Shown here one piece after another: positions 30,618 through 40,224 of a stretch of 64,000 bases of DNA. The DNA lies in the NCBI GenBank assembly GCA_036785325.1, contig JAXIVH010000154.1, forward strand, positions 124,001 to 188,000, written 5' to 3'. The notes below the pieces were generated by a model. That model did not search any database. It saw only the letters and a list, made by a program, of their open reading frames with translations, and had not been told where the DNA came from. How positions within the stretch are numbered: position 1 is the stretch's first letter; every line of letters starts with the position of its first letter. This DNA comes from Urophycis tenuis (Eukaryota > Chordata > Actinopteri > Gadiformes > Phycidae). Made by a program: the position numbers and the translations under genes.

Positions 30618-32099
30618 ATGTCGGATGACGAATTCAATTATCCCCTCTCGCGTCTCGATCCGAGCGGCGAGCTTCTACTGGAGGTAGCTCCGTCTACGTC
30701 TTCCCAACGCAGGAGCGCTCGCCTCACCTCATCGCAGTCGGAACATCAGTCTCTCCTGTCCAATCTCAGGGCCCAAGGGATCAATCCAGCTCCCGGACTC
30801 GGGTTGTCCCAGCTTCAGGAACTGGCAAGTCTGATCGTTTTCAGCGATTCCGCTACGGCTTCCCCAGTCTCTGCAGGGGAGACCGCACACTCCGCTGTGG
30901 CCCAGCGCGGCCGTAAGAGGACCAGGAAGTCTGATCCACCTCGCCAAAAGACGGGGACATCTTCACGCCGGCTTCCTGCTTCCTCCACCCGCGGTATTCG
31001 TACCGCCGCAGCTGCTTCTTCTCCCGCTGGCACTTTCGCTGCCGCTCCTGCTCCACCTCATCCTGCGCCCATTCACGCCGCTTCTCCCATGGCCACCGTC
31101 AGCTTCGCACCTCCGGCTCCCCAGGACGCGGTGCTTTCCACTCTGCAGTCTCTGGTCAGGTCAGTCCAGGGCATCGATTCTCGTCTGCAGCTATTAGAAA
31201 ATCGTCAGGACCAAGCACTACCCCAACCTCACCCTCTGCCAACCGCAAGCACCTCAGCAATGCCCCAGTCCCACTCACTGGCATCCGCAATGCCCGCACC
31301 CTCACAAGGTAGGCCGTATATTCCCTTTACAGCCAACATCTCACCCCGGCTAAGGCAGAAAATCCTGCAAGGGAAAGACGTCAACTTGGTTAGCCTCATT
31401 CTCCCGTCACCAGAGTGCGATAGGAAAATCTCCTCCTCAGACATCGGTAACTCCGTCATTCATTCAGCCGATCCTCGGCTGCTCAGAGATCTCCCGATCA
31501 GCGAATTTCTCGTAGCTTTCGGGATCTTTAGGGACGTGGTGTGCTCCGTTTTTCCCGACAGCAGGGTCGAGCTGGACGCTTACCTGGCACTGATCGGTGA
31601 TTTAAATCTCAGGTACGGGAGAAACTTTTTCTATCAGTACCACAAAGCCTTTTCCAGCAAGGCAGCACTGCACATCGCTCAGTCCAACATTCGCTTAAAC
31701 TGGTCCATCTTAGACTCAGAGATTCTCCTTATGATCATCGGGGGGTCCCAGGCAGTTACCTGTCACACATGCGGTAATATAGGGCATTATGAATCGCTGT
31801 GTCCCCGGCTGCCCTTTCTCCCTCCGGCCCCGCCCCCTTTCACTCCAGGTCTCCACTCGGTTCCTCCAGCAACCGGCAACGCAACAGACAGCCGCGGCAG
31901 AAAGATGGAACTCTTTAACAGTAAACACATCTGCAATAATTTCAATGAGAACATTTGCACTTACCCCAACTGTATCTTTCTTCACGTTTGCAGCGCGTGC
32001 AAAGACGCGCACCCCAGATCTGTGTGTCCCCGCCGCCTAATCCCCGCTGGCCTGGCTCGCGCTCGCCAAGCGAACCGGCGCGGCTCTCACACATCTTAA
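30618..32099 (+). CDS. Ngaro ORF1 gag-like protein (493 aa)
   Basis: Begins MSDDEFNYPLSRLDPSGELL. Residues 40-220 are Ser/Ala/Pro-rich and probably disordered. A folded, gag-like middle (FTANISPRLRQKILQGKDVN and PISEFLVAFGIFRDVVCSVF) follows. A CCHC knuckle, CHTCGNIGHYESLC, lies near residue 385, and a second Cys/His cluster (CNNFNENICTYPNCIFLHVC) near 435. This is the standard ORF1 of DIRS/Ngaro elements, thought to package the RNA. The frame is uninterrupted to a TAA after RRGSHTS. The 70-base leader from A1 supports this start. Confidence 0.85.
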   Translation: MSDDEFNYPLSRLDPSGELLLEVAPSTSSQRRSARLTSSQSEHQSLLSNLRAQGINPAPGLGLSQLQELASLIVFSDSATASPVSAGETAHSAVAQRGRKRTRKSDPPRQKTGTSSRRLPASSTRGIRTAAAASSPAGTFAAAPAPPHPAPIHAASPMATVSFAPPAPQDAVLSTLQSLVRSVQGIDSRLQLLENRQDQALPQPHPLPTASTSAMPQSHSLASAMPAPSQGRPYIPFTANISPRLRQKILQGKDVNLVSLILPSPECDRKISSSDIGNSVIHSADPRLLRDLPISEFLVAFGIFRDVVCSVFPDSRVELDAYLALIGDLNLRYGRNFFYQYHKAFSSKAALHIAQSNIRLNWSILDSEILLMIIGGSQAVTCHTCGNIGHYESLCPRLPFLPPAPPPFTPGLHSVPPATGNATDSRGRKMELFNSKHICNNFNENICTYPNCIFLHVCSACKDAHPRSVCPRRLIPAGLARARQANRRGSHTS

Positions 32100-32870
32100 A
32101 GGAATATTCCTCTACACCAATAAATGTCCAGGCCCTGGCTGCAGAACTATCACGTCATCCAGACTCTGTTTTACTAATCATTTTCTAACTGGTCTGTCTC
32201 AAGGTTTCCGTGTGGGGGTTGTTTCTTCCATTAACTCTACTTATGTCTCAAAATTTGCAGGTCCAAGTAACACTCGATGATGGGTGTCGTTCCGATCTGA
32301 AGTTCTGGTCACTTCTTCTAAAAAAAAATAAAAAAAAATGGAACGGCGTTCATTTTTCTATGACAACATCGTGCACTCGTCCGACTCCATTCAGTTTTCA
32401 CGGATGTAGTTCCATCCGCAGGTTTTGGGGGGTTCTTCAAGGCAGTGGTTCGCCGACCACTGGCCTCCCGAGCTTCTTAAGCATGAACTTTCCTCTGCTC
32501 TTCATGAGATCTTCCCCATCGCAGTAGCCTGCCACATCCGGGGCCATCTCTGGCAAAGGAAAAGAATCGCAGTACTCTGCGACAGCAAAGCGGTGGTCGA
32601 CATCATTAATAAAGGGCGCTCCTCCTGCGGGGCCATCATGCCTTTTATGCGTCGCATCACGCGGCTGGCGTTCATCGCAATTTCATCATCACTGCTCGCC
32701 ACGTTCCCTGTCATTACAACATCGTCGCTGACTCTCTGTCCCGCTTTAACTTTCAGGTCTTTCGGAAGCACTGCCCGGAGTCCCGCAAACATGCTACGCC
32801 TATTCCTCCCCTGAACAAGTTAGGCCCGTATTAGTTGCTCCCCTACAAAACTACCTAGAATCTGCTAGGG
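32100..32870 (+). pseudogene. Ngaro RT/RNase H remnant with a large internal deletion
   Basis: Just after ORF1, INVQALAAELSRHPDSV followed (one frame slip) by LTGLSQGFRVGVVSSINSTY marks the start of the polymerase ORF. The sequence then jumps near 32265 to DDGCRSDLKFWSLLL and the RNase H part (WFADHWPPELLKHELSSALH, VLCDSKAVVDIINKGRSS), with more frame slips. The fingers, palm and catalytic YxDD of the reverse transcriptase are missing, so roughly 1-1.3 kb is deleted compared with full elements (my estimate). This copy could move only with help from another. Confidence 0.8.
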
Positions 32871-32875
32871 TTTAC

Positions 32876-33787
32876 ATGAGGAAGGGTCTTGCTGCTTCTA
32901 CTTTAAAATCATATGATTTTGCTTGGGTTACATTTGCCACTTTCTGTTCATCTCTAAACATCCCCTTAAAACCTGTCCTCATAAAAACTGTCTGTGCCTT
33001 TATCACCTACTGTACAGATGTCCGTCATTTTAAGCCTCAGTACACTCGGGGCCTTATTGCAGGGATTCAATTCAATGTAAGATGTGATGATCCCTCATTT
33101 CCCAGCTTGTTCGCTAACCCTTCGATCAAGTTATTACTGAAGGGAATTCGTAAATGCTTCCCCCAAGTGCAGGATAACAGACGCCCTATTACTTTGGACG
33201 TTCTGCACAACATGTTAAATGTCCTTTGCAAGGGCTTGTTTTCTCCATACACAGATTCTCTCTTATCTAGTGTTTTTCTATTAGCCTTTTACGGTTTTTT
33301 GAGGATTAGCGAATTCACTTCCTTCTCAAATGTATTTGATTCTAACAAAGATATCAGCTTTGCTGATTTAACCTTTCACCCTTCTCATTATTGTTTGTTC
33401 CTCAAACGCTCTAAAGGTAAGGGATCTTGCAGCATCGTCATTGCTCGCACCAGGTCCCACTTTTGCCCTTATAAATCAATGGTTAAATACATTCGGCTCA
33501 GATTCTCTCCCGATTCATCACCTCTCTTTCTAACACCCAGTAACAACCCTATGTCTCAAAACTGGTTTATGCAGCATTTACGTAAGGTTCTCCAGCAGTG
33601 CAATCTCCCATCTCATCAGTTTTCAGGCCACTCCTTTAGGATAGGGGCGGCCACCTCAGCTGCCATGCAAGGCATCTCTTCTGCTTCTCTCCAGCAAATG
33701 GGACGCTGGTCTTCCTCGGCTTACGCATCCTACATTCGTCCAGACTCCCACTCCATATTGGCTGCCCAAAGATCACTGAAGCCTTAG
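32876..33787 (+). CDS. Ngaro tyrosine recombinase (303 aa)
   Basis: A full-length open frame starting MRKGLAASTLKSYDFAWVTF. The core-binding half is followed by the catalytic half: FYGFLRISEFTSF (first Arg), GHSFRIGAATSAAMQG (HxxR), MGRWSSSAYASYIR (Trp/His position and the Tyr nucleophile). This R...HxxR...Y set defines the family. It would join the cDNA circle to target DNA without a DDE integrase. The frame may originally have continued from the RNase H ORF, so the true start is uncertain. All catalytic residues I can check are present. Confidence 0.88.
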   Translation: MRKGLAASTLKSYDFAWVTFATFCSSLNIPLKPVLIKTVCAFITYCTDVRHFKPQYTRGLIAGIQFNVRCDDPSFPSLFANPSIKLLLKGIRKCFPQVQDNRRPITLDVLHNMLNVLCKGLFSPYTDSLLSSVFLLAFYGFLRISEFTSFSNVFDSNKDISFADLTFHPSHYCLFLKRSKGKGSCSIVIARTRSHFCPYKSMVKYIRLRFSPDSSPLFLTPSNNPMSQNWFMQHLRKVLQQCNLPSHQFSGHSFRIGAATSAAMQGISSASLQQMGRWSSSAYASYIRPDSHSILAAQRSLKP

Positions 33788-33879
33788 CTATTCGGTAAGC
33801 GTGCATATCTCTGGTGGTGGTATCTCAATTCAGTGGTTGCAATATAGTGGTTAGTATTGCAATTTCTCAACCCTGTCCG

Positions 33880-34545
33880 CTGCATAGAATCGCAGTCTTT
33901 CACACTGTTCACTGCATAGCATTGCAGTCTTTCAATCCTGTCCACTGCATAGTATTACAGTCTTCACCCTGTTAGCTGCATAGCATTGCAGTCTCTCAAC
34001 CCTGTCCGCTGCATAGCATTGCAGTCTCTCAACCCTGTCCGCTGCATAGCATTGCAGTCTCTCAACCCTGTCCGCTGCATAGCATTGCAGTCTCTCACCC
34101 TGTCCGCTGCATAGCATTGCAGTCTCTCAACCCTGTCCGCTGCATAGCATTGCAGTCTCTCAACCCTGTCCGCTGCATAGCATTGCAGTCTCTCAACCCT
34201 GTCCGCTGCATAGCATTGCAGTCTCTCAACCCTGTCCGCTGCATAGCATTGCAGTCTCTCACCCTGTCCGCTGCATAGCATTGCAGTCTCTCAACCCTGT
34301 CCGCTGCATAGCATTGCAGTCTCTCAACCCTGTCCGCTGCATAGCATTGCAGTCTCTCACCCTGTCCGCTGCATAGCATTGCAGTCTCTCAACCCTGTCC
34401 GCTGCATAGCATTGCAGTCTCTCAACCCTGTCCGCTGCATAGCATTGCAGTCTCTCAACCCTGTCCGCTGAATAAGCTTGCAGTCCCTCCACTCGCTCCA
34501 CCGCATAGCATTGCGGCCTCTTTACCCTGTCCACTGCATAGCATT
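33880..34545 (+). repeat. 33-bp minisatellite (31-bp variants) in the Ngaro 3' region
   Basis: Units of the form GCATAGCATTGCAGTCTCTC plus AACCCTGTCCGCT repeat about 18-20 times. Most are 33 bases; some lack AA and are 31. The array is degenerate at both edges and uniform in the middle. Each unit contains TGCATAGCATTGCA, a near-palindrome. Minus-strand open frames across it are artefacts of periodicity. Confidence 0.93.
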
Positions 34546-34717
34546 ACAGTTTGTCATTTTCATCGTAAATCTCCCGTTCCTCATTCATTCTATTTATCAC
34601 TCCATTTTCATCCAATTCTTTCTAGTTTTAATTCATGTAATGTATCTTAACCATGTTTGTTATGCTTTCTCATAGATTGTTTTGCTTCTACAAGGTAAGG
34701 TATACCTTTTCTTTTTT

Positions 34718-35337
34718 GGGGGGAATATCTTCGGATGCAAGCTTCTCATCCTAGATCTATCCATTACGCTGATCTACTCCCTGGTGTCTAAGCGCCAAAG
34801 TTATACACAATAAACATCATTCTTTGCATTTATTCGTCTCTCTTCATCCTTGTAGTCTCTCCTGATTGAAATGAAGCTAAGCGAAAGTTCAGACAGGAAG
34901 ACTATCTCCCTAAGCACACCTCCTTGTCTCCTCCCACTTCTCCTGCTATCCTCTTGCTCCTCCTCCTCCTTCTATCAACCAATCCCAGTCTGCCATCACC
35001 TCTCTCCTCCTCCAATCAGTAATCAACTGTCAAATTTAAAAGTGCTCTCCTTCTCCTAGCCGTCATCCCGCCGTCATTCAGCAAATCTCGGCCCACCTCC
35101 ACCCCTCCACCGCCCATCCGGTCTTCAACCAGGAGTTCCTCATCAGGCCACATTCTTCCTACCACCACCAGTGTCTAGACCCGGGGGGAATATCTTCGGA
35201 TGCAAGCTTCTCATCCTAGATCTATCCATTACGCTGATCTACTCCCTGGTGTCTAAGCGCCAAAGTTATACACAATAAACATAATTCTTTGCATTTATTC
35301 GTCTCTCTTCATCCTTGTAGTCTCTCCTGATTGAACT
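34718..35337 (+). repeat. Ngaro terminal block B1-A2-B2
   Basis: B1 (GGGGGGAATATCTTCGGATG to GATTGAA) abuts A2 (34870-35093). After about 60 bases of spacer comes B2 with its CTACCACCACCAGTG lead-in. ACACAATAAACAT is a likely poly(A) signal in each B. This arrangement lets a cDNA circle form and recombine. Confidence 0.9.
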
Positions 35338-36539
35338 GTCGTGGCTTCTGAAAAGTAGTGGCTCATAGCACAAGCACAAAATAGCCTATCATAACAGACA
35401 ACATGACGAGGGTTAAGAATAATTTTGCATTTAATGCTGCGTACAAGTGACATACGGCTAAAATTGCAACACATTGAACCATATTAAATGGTAAAAAAAA
35501 AAAAAATTGGGCTGTTTTGGGCTGGAAAACCTTGCTGGCATCTGGCAACCCTGCCTCCAAGTGAATTGAGCACAGGAGAAGAAGCAGCTCTGCTCCTCTT
35601 CAAGTGTTTCGTGAAAAATATACAGTCTCCACACACACATATTGCACACTGAACGGCATTATAGAGAAAATAAACTTGCCTTATGAGATCAACGCACTGT
35701 TTTGTAGCCAACAACTAGTTGGCTAGTCTACATTGTTAGCTATGGTGGAATTTTAGCTAACGCTAACATAAACCCCTTAAGTTGGACCTACCGTATTAGC
35801 TTCTGCCGTCCGTGCCCTATTTTCGCCCTACGTGTACGTGTCACTTGATATTAATTTATATAACAAACCAAGAAGGCGGATGACTAAAGAAATGTAAATA
35901 CCCATCCCATAATATAAGGTTATGTCAAAGGTTATGTTGTTTGTGCCAAAAATGACATTGTACAGTGAGCTGTAAACAGTGTTGTAACGCTGCGTGCACA
36001 AAACCACTTGGAGCTCCAGTGGAATTTTGATTTTGCGACGAAAATTCTCATAGTACTCCACTGATCTGAGTAATGAGCTGATTAGCGTACCTAGTGAGGT
36101 AGGGGTCTGGGGAGAATAATATGTACCGTTCATAAGTTTGGGATCACCTGCTCATTTCAGCATTAAACTCCATTATAACCAGCTTCATGAAATAGCGATC
36201 TTGAATGCTCTATGGTCATACTCATATTTATTTTGCTACTTTATTTATTTACTTTGTTATTACTTCCCTATTTTGAATTTATACATTTGTCATATTTGTG
36301 TTTTTGCTACTGTTTGTTTTATTGACGTTTCAGTTAAAAAAAGAGGGGTGGGTATTTTTGTATTTTCAAAATACTTATTACATGTATTTTAATTAAATAC
36401 ATTTTTCACATCAGTATTTTGTATTTTATGTTGTTAGATTTCTTGAGCCAGTAATTGTAGTTTGTAACAAAATAGTTTTTGATGTATTTGTGCCCACCTC
36501 TGCGTGCGATATAGTATTTATTAAAGATGGTTTACAAAG
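35338..36539. other. No gene recognised
   Basis: AT-rich sequence. GTACCGTTCATAAGTTTGGG near 36122 resembles the end of a common fish DNA transposon. Short minus-strand frames at 35363-35714 do not show a domain. Confidence 0.4.
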
Positions 36540-36656
36540 ACCAGATCTTATCAGCTCTTTCTAACTTCTCATCAGGAAGCATCAAGTGTTCACTTGTGGT
36601 GTCAACAGACTCCCAGGACCTGGTGAACCAGCAGGTTACTGCTCTTGTGGTTCAGG
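36540..36656 (+). other. Orphan exon-like stretch, possibly SEA-type
   Basis: An open frame leads to a clean donor (GTTCAG|GTACAA). It reads DQILSALSNFSSGSIKCSLV then VSTDSQDLVNQQVTALVVQ. The FSSGSI phrase followed by a strand and helix recalls SEA or receptor ectodomain modules, but no acceptor or companion exon is certain. Confidence 0.25.
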
Positions 36657-36716
36657 TACAAACATATACACAGTTCTAAAGAGTTCAGAACGTGCAGAGC
36701 ATGAGCATGTGTGTTT

Positions 36717-37216
36717 TTCCCATAGACTGTATATAACTAATGGACAAACCCTCCGTGACGTCACCCATAGACATTCTTAACAGCGGAGATGAAGCCTAAA
36801 ATGGAGCTTCTGGGCGCCGCCATCTTGGACATTTCAGTCTGTGTTCTAAGCCCGCCTACCTCCGGCCAGACCAATCAAAGCCTCGAATCCGTGAAGGTCA
36901 TGCCGTGATGACAGATGACAGCTGCCAATCAAGTTGACCACGCCCTTAATTATTCATAAAATAAATCCTTCTCTGTGCATTAAAATAATGGATTCTAAAA
37001 AAATTCACCCCCCTCACAGTTGTCATGGACTCGAACACTACTGAAGGACACCAAAACCGTTTTTTGAACCAGGCTGTAAACATGTTTATTTTGGCTGTAA
37101 AGTTGGACATTTTAACATGGGTGTCTATGGGAGTTGACTCCGTTCTGCAGCCAGCCTCAAGCGGCCAGTCGAGGAACTGCAAGTTTTTGCACTTCCGCAT
37201 GGGCTTCATTTTTCAG
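36717..37216. repeat. Common fish MITE-like repeat (CCCATAGACTGTATATAA type)
   Basis: Starts CCCATAGACTGTATATAACT, contains GTGACGTCACCCATAGAC and GCCGCCATCTTGGAC, and ends near GGCTTCATTTTTCAGC. The layout matches a very frequent dispersed repeat of teleost genomes. No coding potential; no TSD was established. Confidence 0.6.
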
Positions 37217-37339
37217 CATGGAATGTTGCCGCTTGATTTTTCCTCAATAAACAAACACAAAAAAACATAATGCGTCATAAAACCAACATTACATAGGTGG
37301 TATTATTCCCTCCTTGTTGAAAGTACTGAAAGTCTCTCT

Positions 37340-37640
37340 TTAAAGGTTTTAGTTTCTATCTGAAGACGAGGCGAGCGTGGAGAGGAGTGCAGCTGCTGAA
37401 GCGACATGTTTCCCTGCGGTGGTGGACTCTGAGCGTCGCCCTGTGCTCTGACCTATTGAGCGCTGTGGAGACCTACTTCAACGGCCCAGACAACGGGCCG
37501 CGGTTTGGTGATTTATTCAGCACCACATCCACATATATCACATCCAGGGGGGCGGGGTCTTCTGAAACAAACACATCTCAATCTGTCAATCACTCTGTGA
37601 GGCGGGAGCAGGACAAAGTATCTGGTCAGGAAGGAGGAGG
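37340..37640 (+). other. Unrecognised open frame
   Basis: Reads LKTRRAWRGVQLLKRHVSLR, then WWTLSVALCSDLLSAVETYF and GPDNGPRFGDLF. GC content is higher than the surroundings and the peptide looks protein-like rather than random, but I do not recognise it. Confidence 0.25.
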
Positions 37641-37930
37641 AGGAGGAAGTTGAGGACGAGGAGAAGTTATTGTGTTACAAAGGAGGAGGAGGAGGAGAAG
37701 CTTTTGTGTTACAAAGGAGGAGGAGGAGAAGTTGTTGTGTTTGAAAGGAGGAAGAGGAGAAGTTATCGTGTTTGAAAGGAGGAGGAGGAGCAGGAGGAGA
37801 AGTCATTTTGTTAGAAAGGAGGAGGAGGAGCAGGAGGAGGAGGAACAGGAGGAGGAGAAGGTATTGTGTTAGAAAGGAGGAGGAGGAGTTATTTATGTAG
37901 TAAAGTGTTGGAGGAGAAATTCTGTTCAGG
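37640..37930 (+). repeat. GGA-rich purine minisatellite
   Basis: Blocks of AAAGGAGGAGGAGGAGAAG separated by TTGTGTTA-type interruptions recur every 35-60 bases. The strand is almost all purine, so it can form triplex or G-rich structures. Confidence 0.9.
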
Positions 37931-37952
37931 GGGAGGAAGAGTTATTGCGTAC

Positions 37953-38050
37953 CTTTGCGTCTCCTTCTCCAGTACCATCCTCCCGCGCCTCCTCCTCCCA
38001 GGAGGACCAACAGGAGGACAGACAGTCCAATGGACAACAATAAGTAGAGG
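37953..38050 (-). other. Orphan transmembrane exon (possible receptor relic)
   Basis: On minus, an acceptor (ATCCTCACAG) and a donor (CGCAAAG|GTACGC) bound a 98-base phase 1-1 exon. It encodes LYLLLSIGLSVLLLVLLGGG followed by GAGGWYWRRRRK, a hydrophobic segment with a basic stop-transfer end. This is the look of a single-pass membrane receptor exon of the immunoglobulin or MHC type. No partner exons were found nearby, so it may be a relic or part of a gene beyond my recognition. Confidence 0.4.
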
Positions 38051-38139
38051 CTGTGAGGATGGGAGGGGGGGAAGGATGTGGGGGAGGAGATGGCTGAGAG
38101 AGGAAAACACACAATCAGACAGCGTAGCAGAGACCACAT

Positions 38140-39005
38140 TGTACCCGTTCCGTTGTATTGCACTAGCGCACTATTGCACCATCTGTACACTTCTTGTATT
38201 ATATTACTATTTCTCGCACTGCCTGTACATTGTTTACTTTTTTTTTTCTTAATACTGTTTACAGCCTGTGTCGCGGAAATTTCCTCAGCTGCTGGTGAAG
38301 AATGAAATAGAGACTTCTGCCGGCCGACAAGGTTTTATTTTCTTTGCAAAGAAAAGGTCAATCAACACGCGAGCGGTGAAAGATGAAGAAAGACCCCGAG
38401 CATGGGGATCCCTAAACATTTATACCTGAGGACCACCCCCTGGAACACCCCCTAGACTATGCTTTACATCCATCTGTCTGCTGCAGGAGCCGGTCCCCCA
38501 GGGAGGGTTTTCACACCCTTTGTCTGCTGCAGGAGCCGGTACATCTAGGGTGTCCTTCATTTCCTGCATATCCTGCATATCCTGACTTTGCATTTAGGTG
38601 CAAAGTTAAGTCTAGACATCACACAAAACAATTTGATTAGGAAGGGGAAATGTTGGGTGTCTCAATGGTCAAAACAATTAAATTGAGGAAGGGGAAAAGG
38701 TTGGGCGTCTCAATGGTTAAGACAAATGAATTGAATTTGCCATTACAATTGTTTCTGCTAGTGTTAGTAACCGTTTACTACCTTAACGATCACTACCTCC
38801 ACCTGCACTGTTTACTGTCACTTTAATAACTACTACCACTTTTCATGTTTTTCAATGTTGCACTCTGCACCTTATTCTGCATTTCTGCATTTCAACCCAC
38901 ACATTTATCGCTCATTTGCACTTCTGGTTAGAACGCCAACTGCATTTCGTTGTCCCTGTACTTGTACTCTGCACAATGACAATAAAGTTGAATCTAATCT
39001 AATCT
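38140..39005 (+). repeat. LINE 3' UTR with a possible solo LTR inside
   Basis: The 3' end TGCACAATGACAATAAAGTT followed by GAATCTAATCTAATCTAAT is a typical fish LINE tail, with CACTATTGCACC and CTGTTTACTGTCAC phrases upstream. Between about 38267 and 38757 an unrelated block starting TGTGTCGCGGAAATTTCC and ending TTGCCATTACA (TG...CA) interrupts it and could be a solo LTR. Matching TSDs were not found. Confidence 0.5.
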
Positions 39006-39421
39006 AATTAAGGGCAAGCAAAAAAAACGCTATATGGAAACAAATCACTGTTGCAGTCAACAGTGTGTCCCATGTTCAGCGGGCTACGGAAGAGGTAAAT
39101 AATTAATTGAATAATTAATTAAATGGAAAATTGATGTTAAATTGATCCAGCTTAAAACATTTCACATTTGACCTATAGGCTATTGTTTGCATTGCGTTAA
39201 AATTATTTTATTCCGAATAAGGTGAAGAAAAAGTTGTCAGACTCTCGCGGATATATGTCTTGCCACCAGTCGCACTCGAAAAAATTGCGTACACGAGCTC
39301 AGACCTGACGCGAGATTTCGTCGCAGCCTGCGCTCACGTTCAAATTGATAAATGCCAAGCTCAACGTGGAAATGAGCGTACATCCATTTTCTGTCGTACG
39401 CTCGTTTGATAAATGAGGGCC
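39005..39421 (+). mobile_element. Harbinger remnant with a SANT exon scrap
   Basis: NAIWKQITVAVNSVSHVQRA is the core of a Harbinger SANT protein and stops at a GTAAAT donor near 39094. At 39403-39421 the right end TTGATAAATGAGGGCC, preceded by TCGTACGCTCG, resembles a Harbinger TIR. The left end and transposase are missing. Confidence 0.6.
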
Positions 39422-39720
39422 AATGTGTTGAGTTCAGAGATCAAATGAGTTATTAGAGCACTTTCAACCAAAGACCTCCTGTTCCAGGATCTAACGTTGA
39501 AGATGAGATGTAGACAGACAGACACTCTACGTATAGTAGAGTGTTAGAATATATAAATATATAATATAAACCTATGTAAAATATAAACCTATGTAATACA
39601 ATATACAAAAAAGTATACATAAAGAAATATAGAAATATACATAAATGTACATAAATCCAGGCATACACTAAGAGGTAACAGGATGTAGCATGTCAGATTC
39701 TATGTTGTAAAAAAGACCAG
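39421..39720 (-). repeat. Possible LINE 3' UTR interrupted by the Harbinger at 39721
   Basis: AT-rich sequence up to the left CAG duplication. Because the LINE ORF at 45310-46560 runs on minus toward this point and the Harbinger (39721-45203) lies between, this stretch is probably the displaced 3' end of that LINE. Confidence 0.4.
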
Positions 39721-40224
39721 GGGCCTCATGTACGAACGTTGCGTACGCACAAAAAAATGGTGTACGTTCATTCTCACGGCAAAGTGCAGATGTATCAAGA
39801 CTGAAATGGCCGTATAAATTTGCGTGCCTCACGTCAACTCTTGAGCTGGCGTACGCACATTTCTACAGCAGTTGACCCTTTGGCGACACTTAGAGGTGAT
39901 CAAAGCATCATGTTTAATTTGTCAGAGCAATGAAATTCTTATTACATGGCAGACAACCTCTACGCAGTAGATGGATGGAAGAGATAAGAAATAAAAATAT
40001 TTAAATGCTGGGAAACTGTCATAATAAAGGAATGTGTAAAATGGTAGTTGATTGAGTGAAGTGCACATTCGAGACACGTGAACAATTAACACTGATGAAC
40101 AATCAACACCGACAAGTCTGCAATAACATGACTGGGTATAAAAGCACACCCAAAAATTCTGTCAACAACAATGGCTGCGTTAGCGCTATTAGAGGACATT
40201 GCGAATGGCGCAATTAGGCGAGAG

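Larger units (their letters stand above)
30328..35337 (+). mobile_element. Ngaro-type tyrosine-recombinase retrotransposon, RT-deleted
   Basis: The structure is A1 (30328-30551), ORFs, B1 (34718-34869), A2 (34870-35093), B2 (35153-35337): split direct repeats, diagnostic for Ngaro elements. A1 and A2 match over about 220 bases with a few changes; B1 and B2 match over about 155 bases and both end GATTGAA. ORF1 (gag-like) and a DIRS/Ngaro recombinase are intact, but most of the reverse transcriptase is missing. No TSD is expected for recombinase-mediated insertion. A 33-bp minisatellite fills the 3' region. Confidence 0.9.

Noticed and set aside
33932..34534. Several minus-strand ORFs over the 33-bp array
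   Set aside because: Periodic artefact of a repeat lacking stops in that frame; no start context or homology.
33880..34545. CRISPR array
   Set aside because: Units abut directly with no unique spacers, and the context is a vertebrate retrotransposon.
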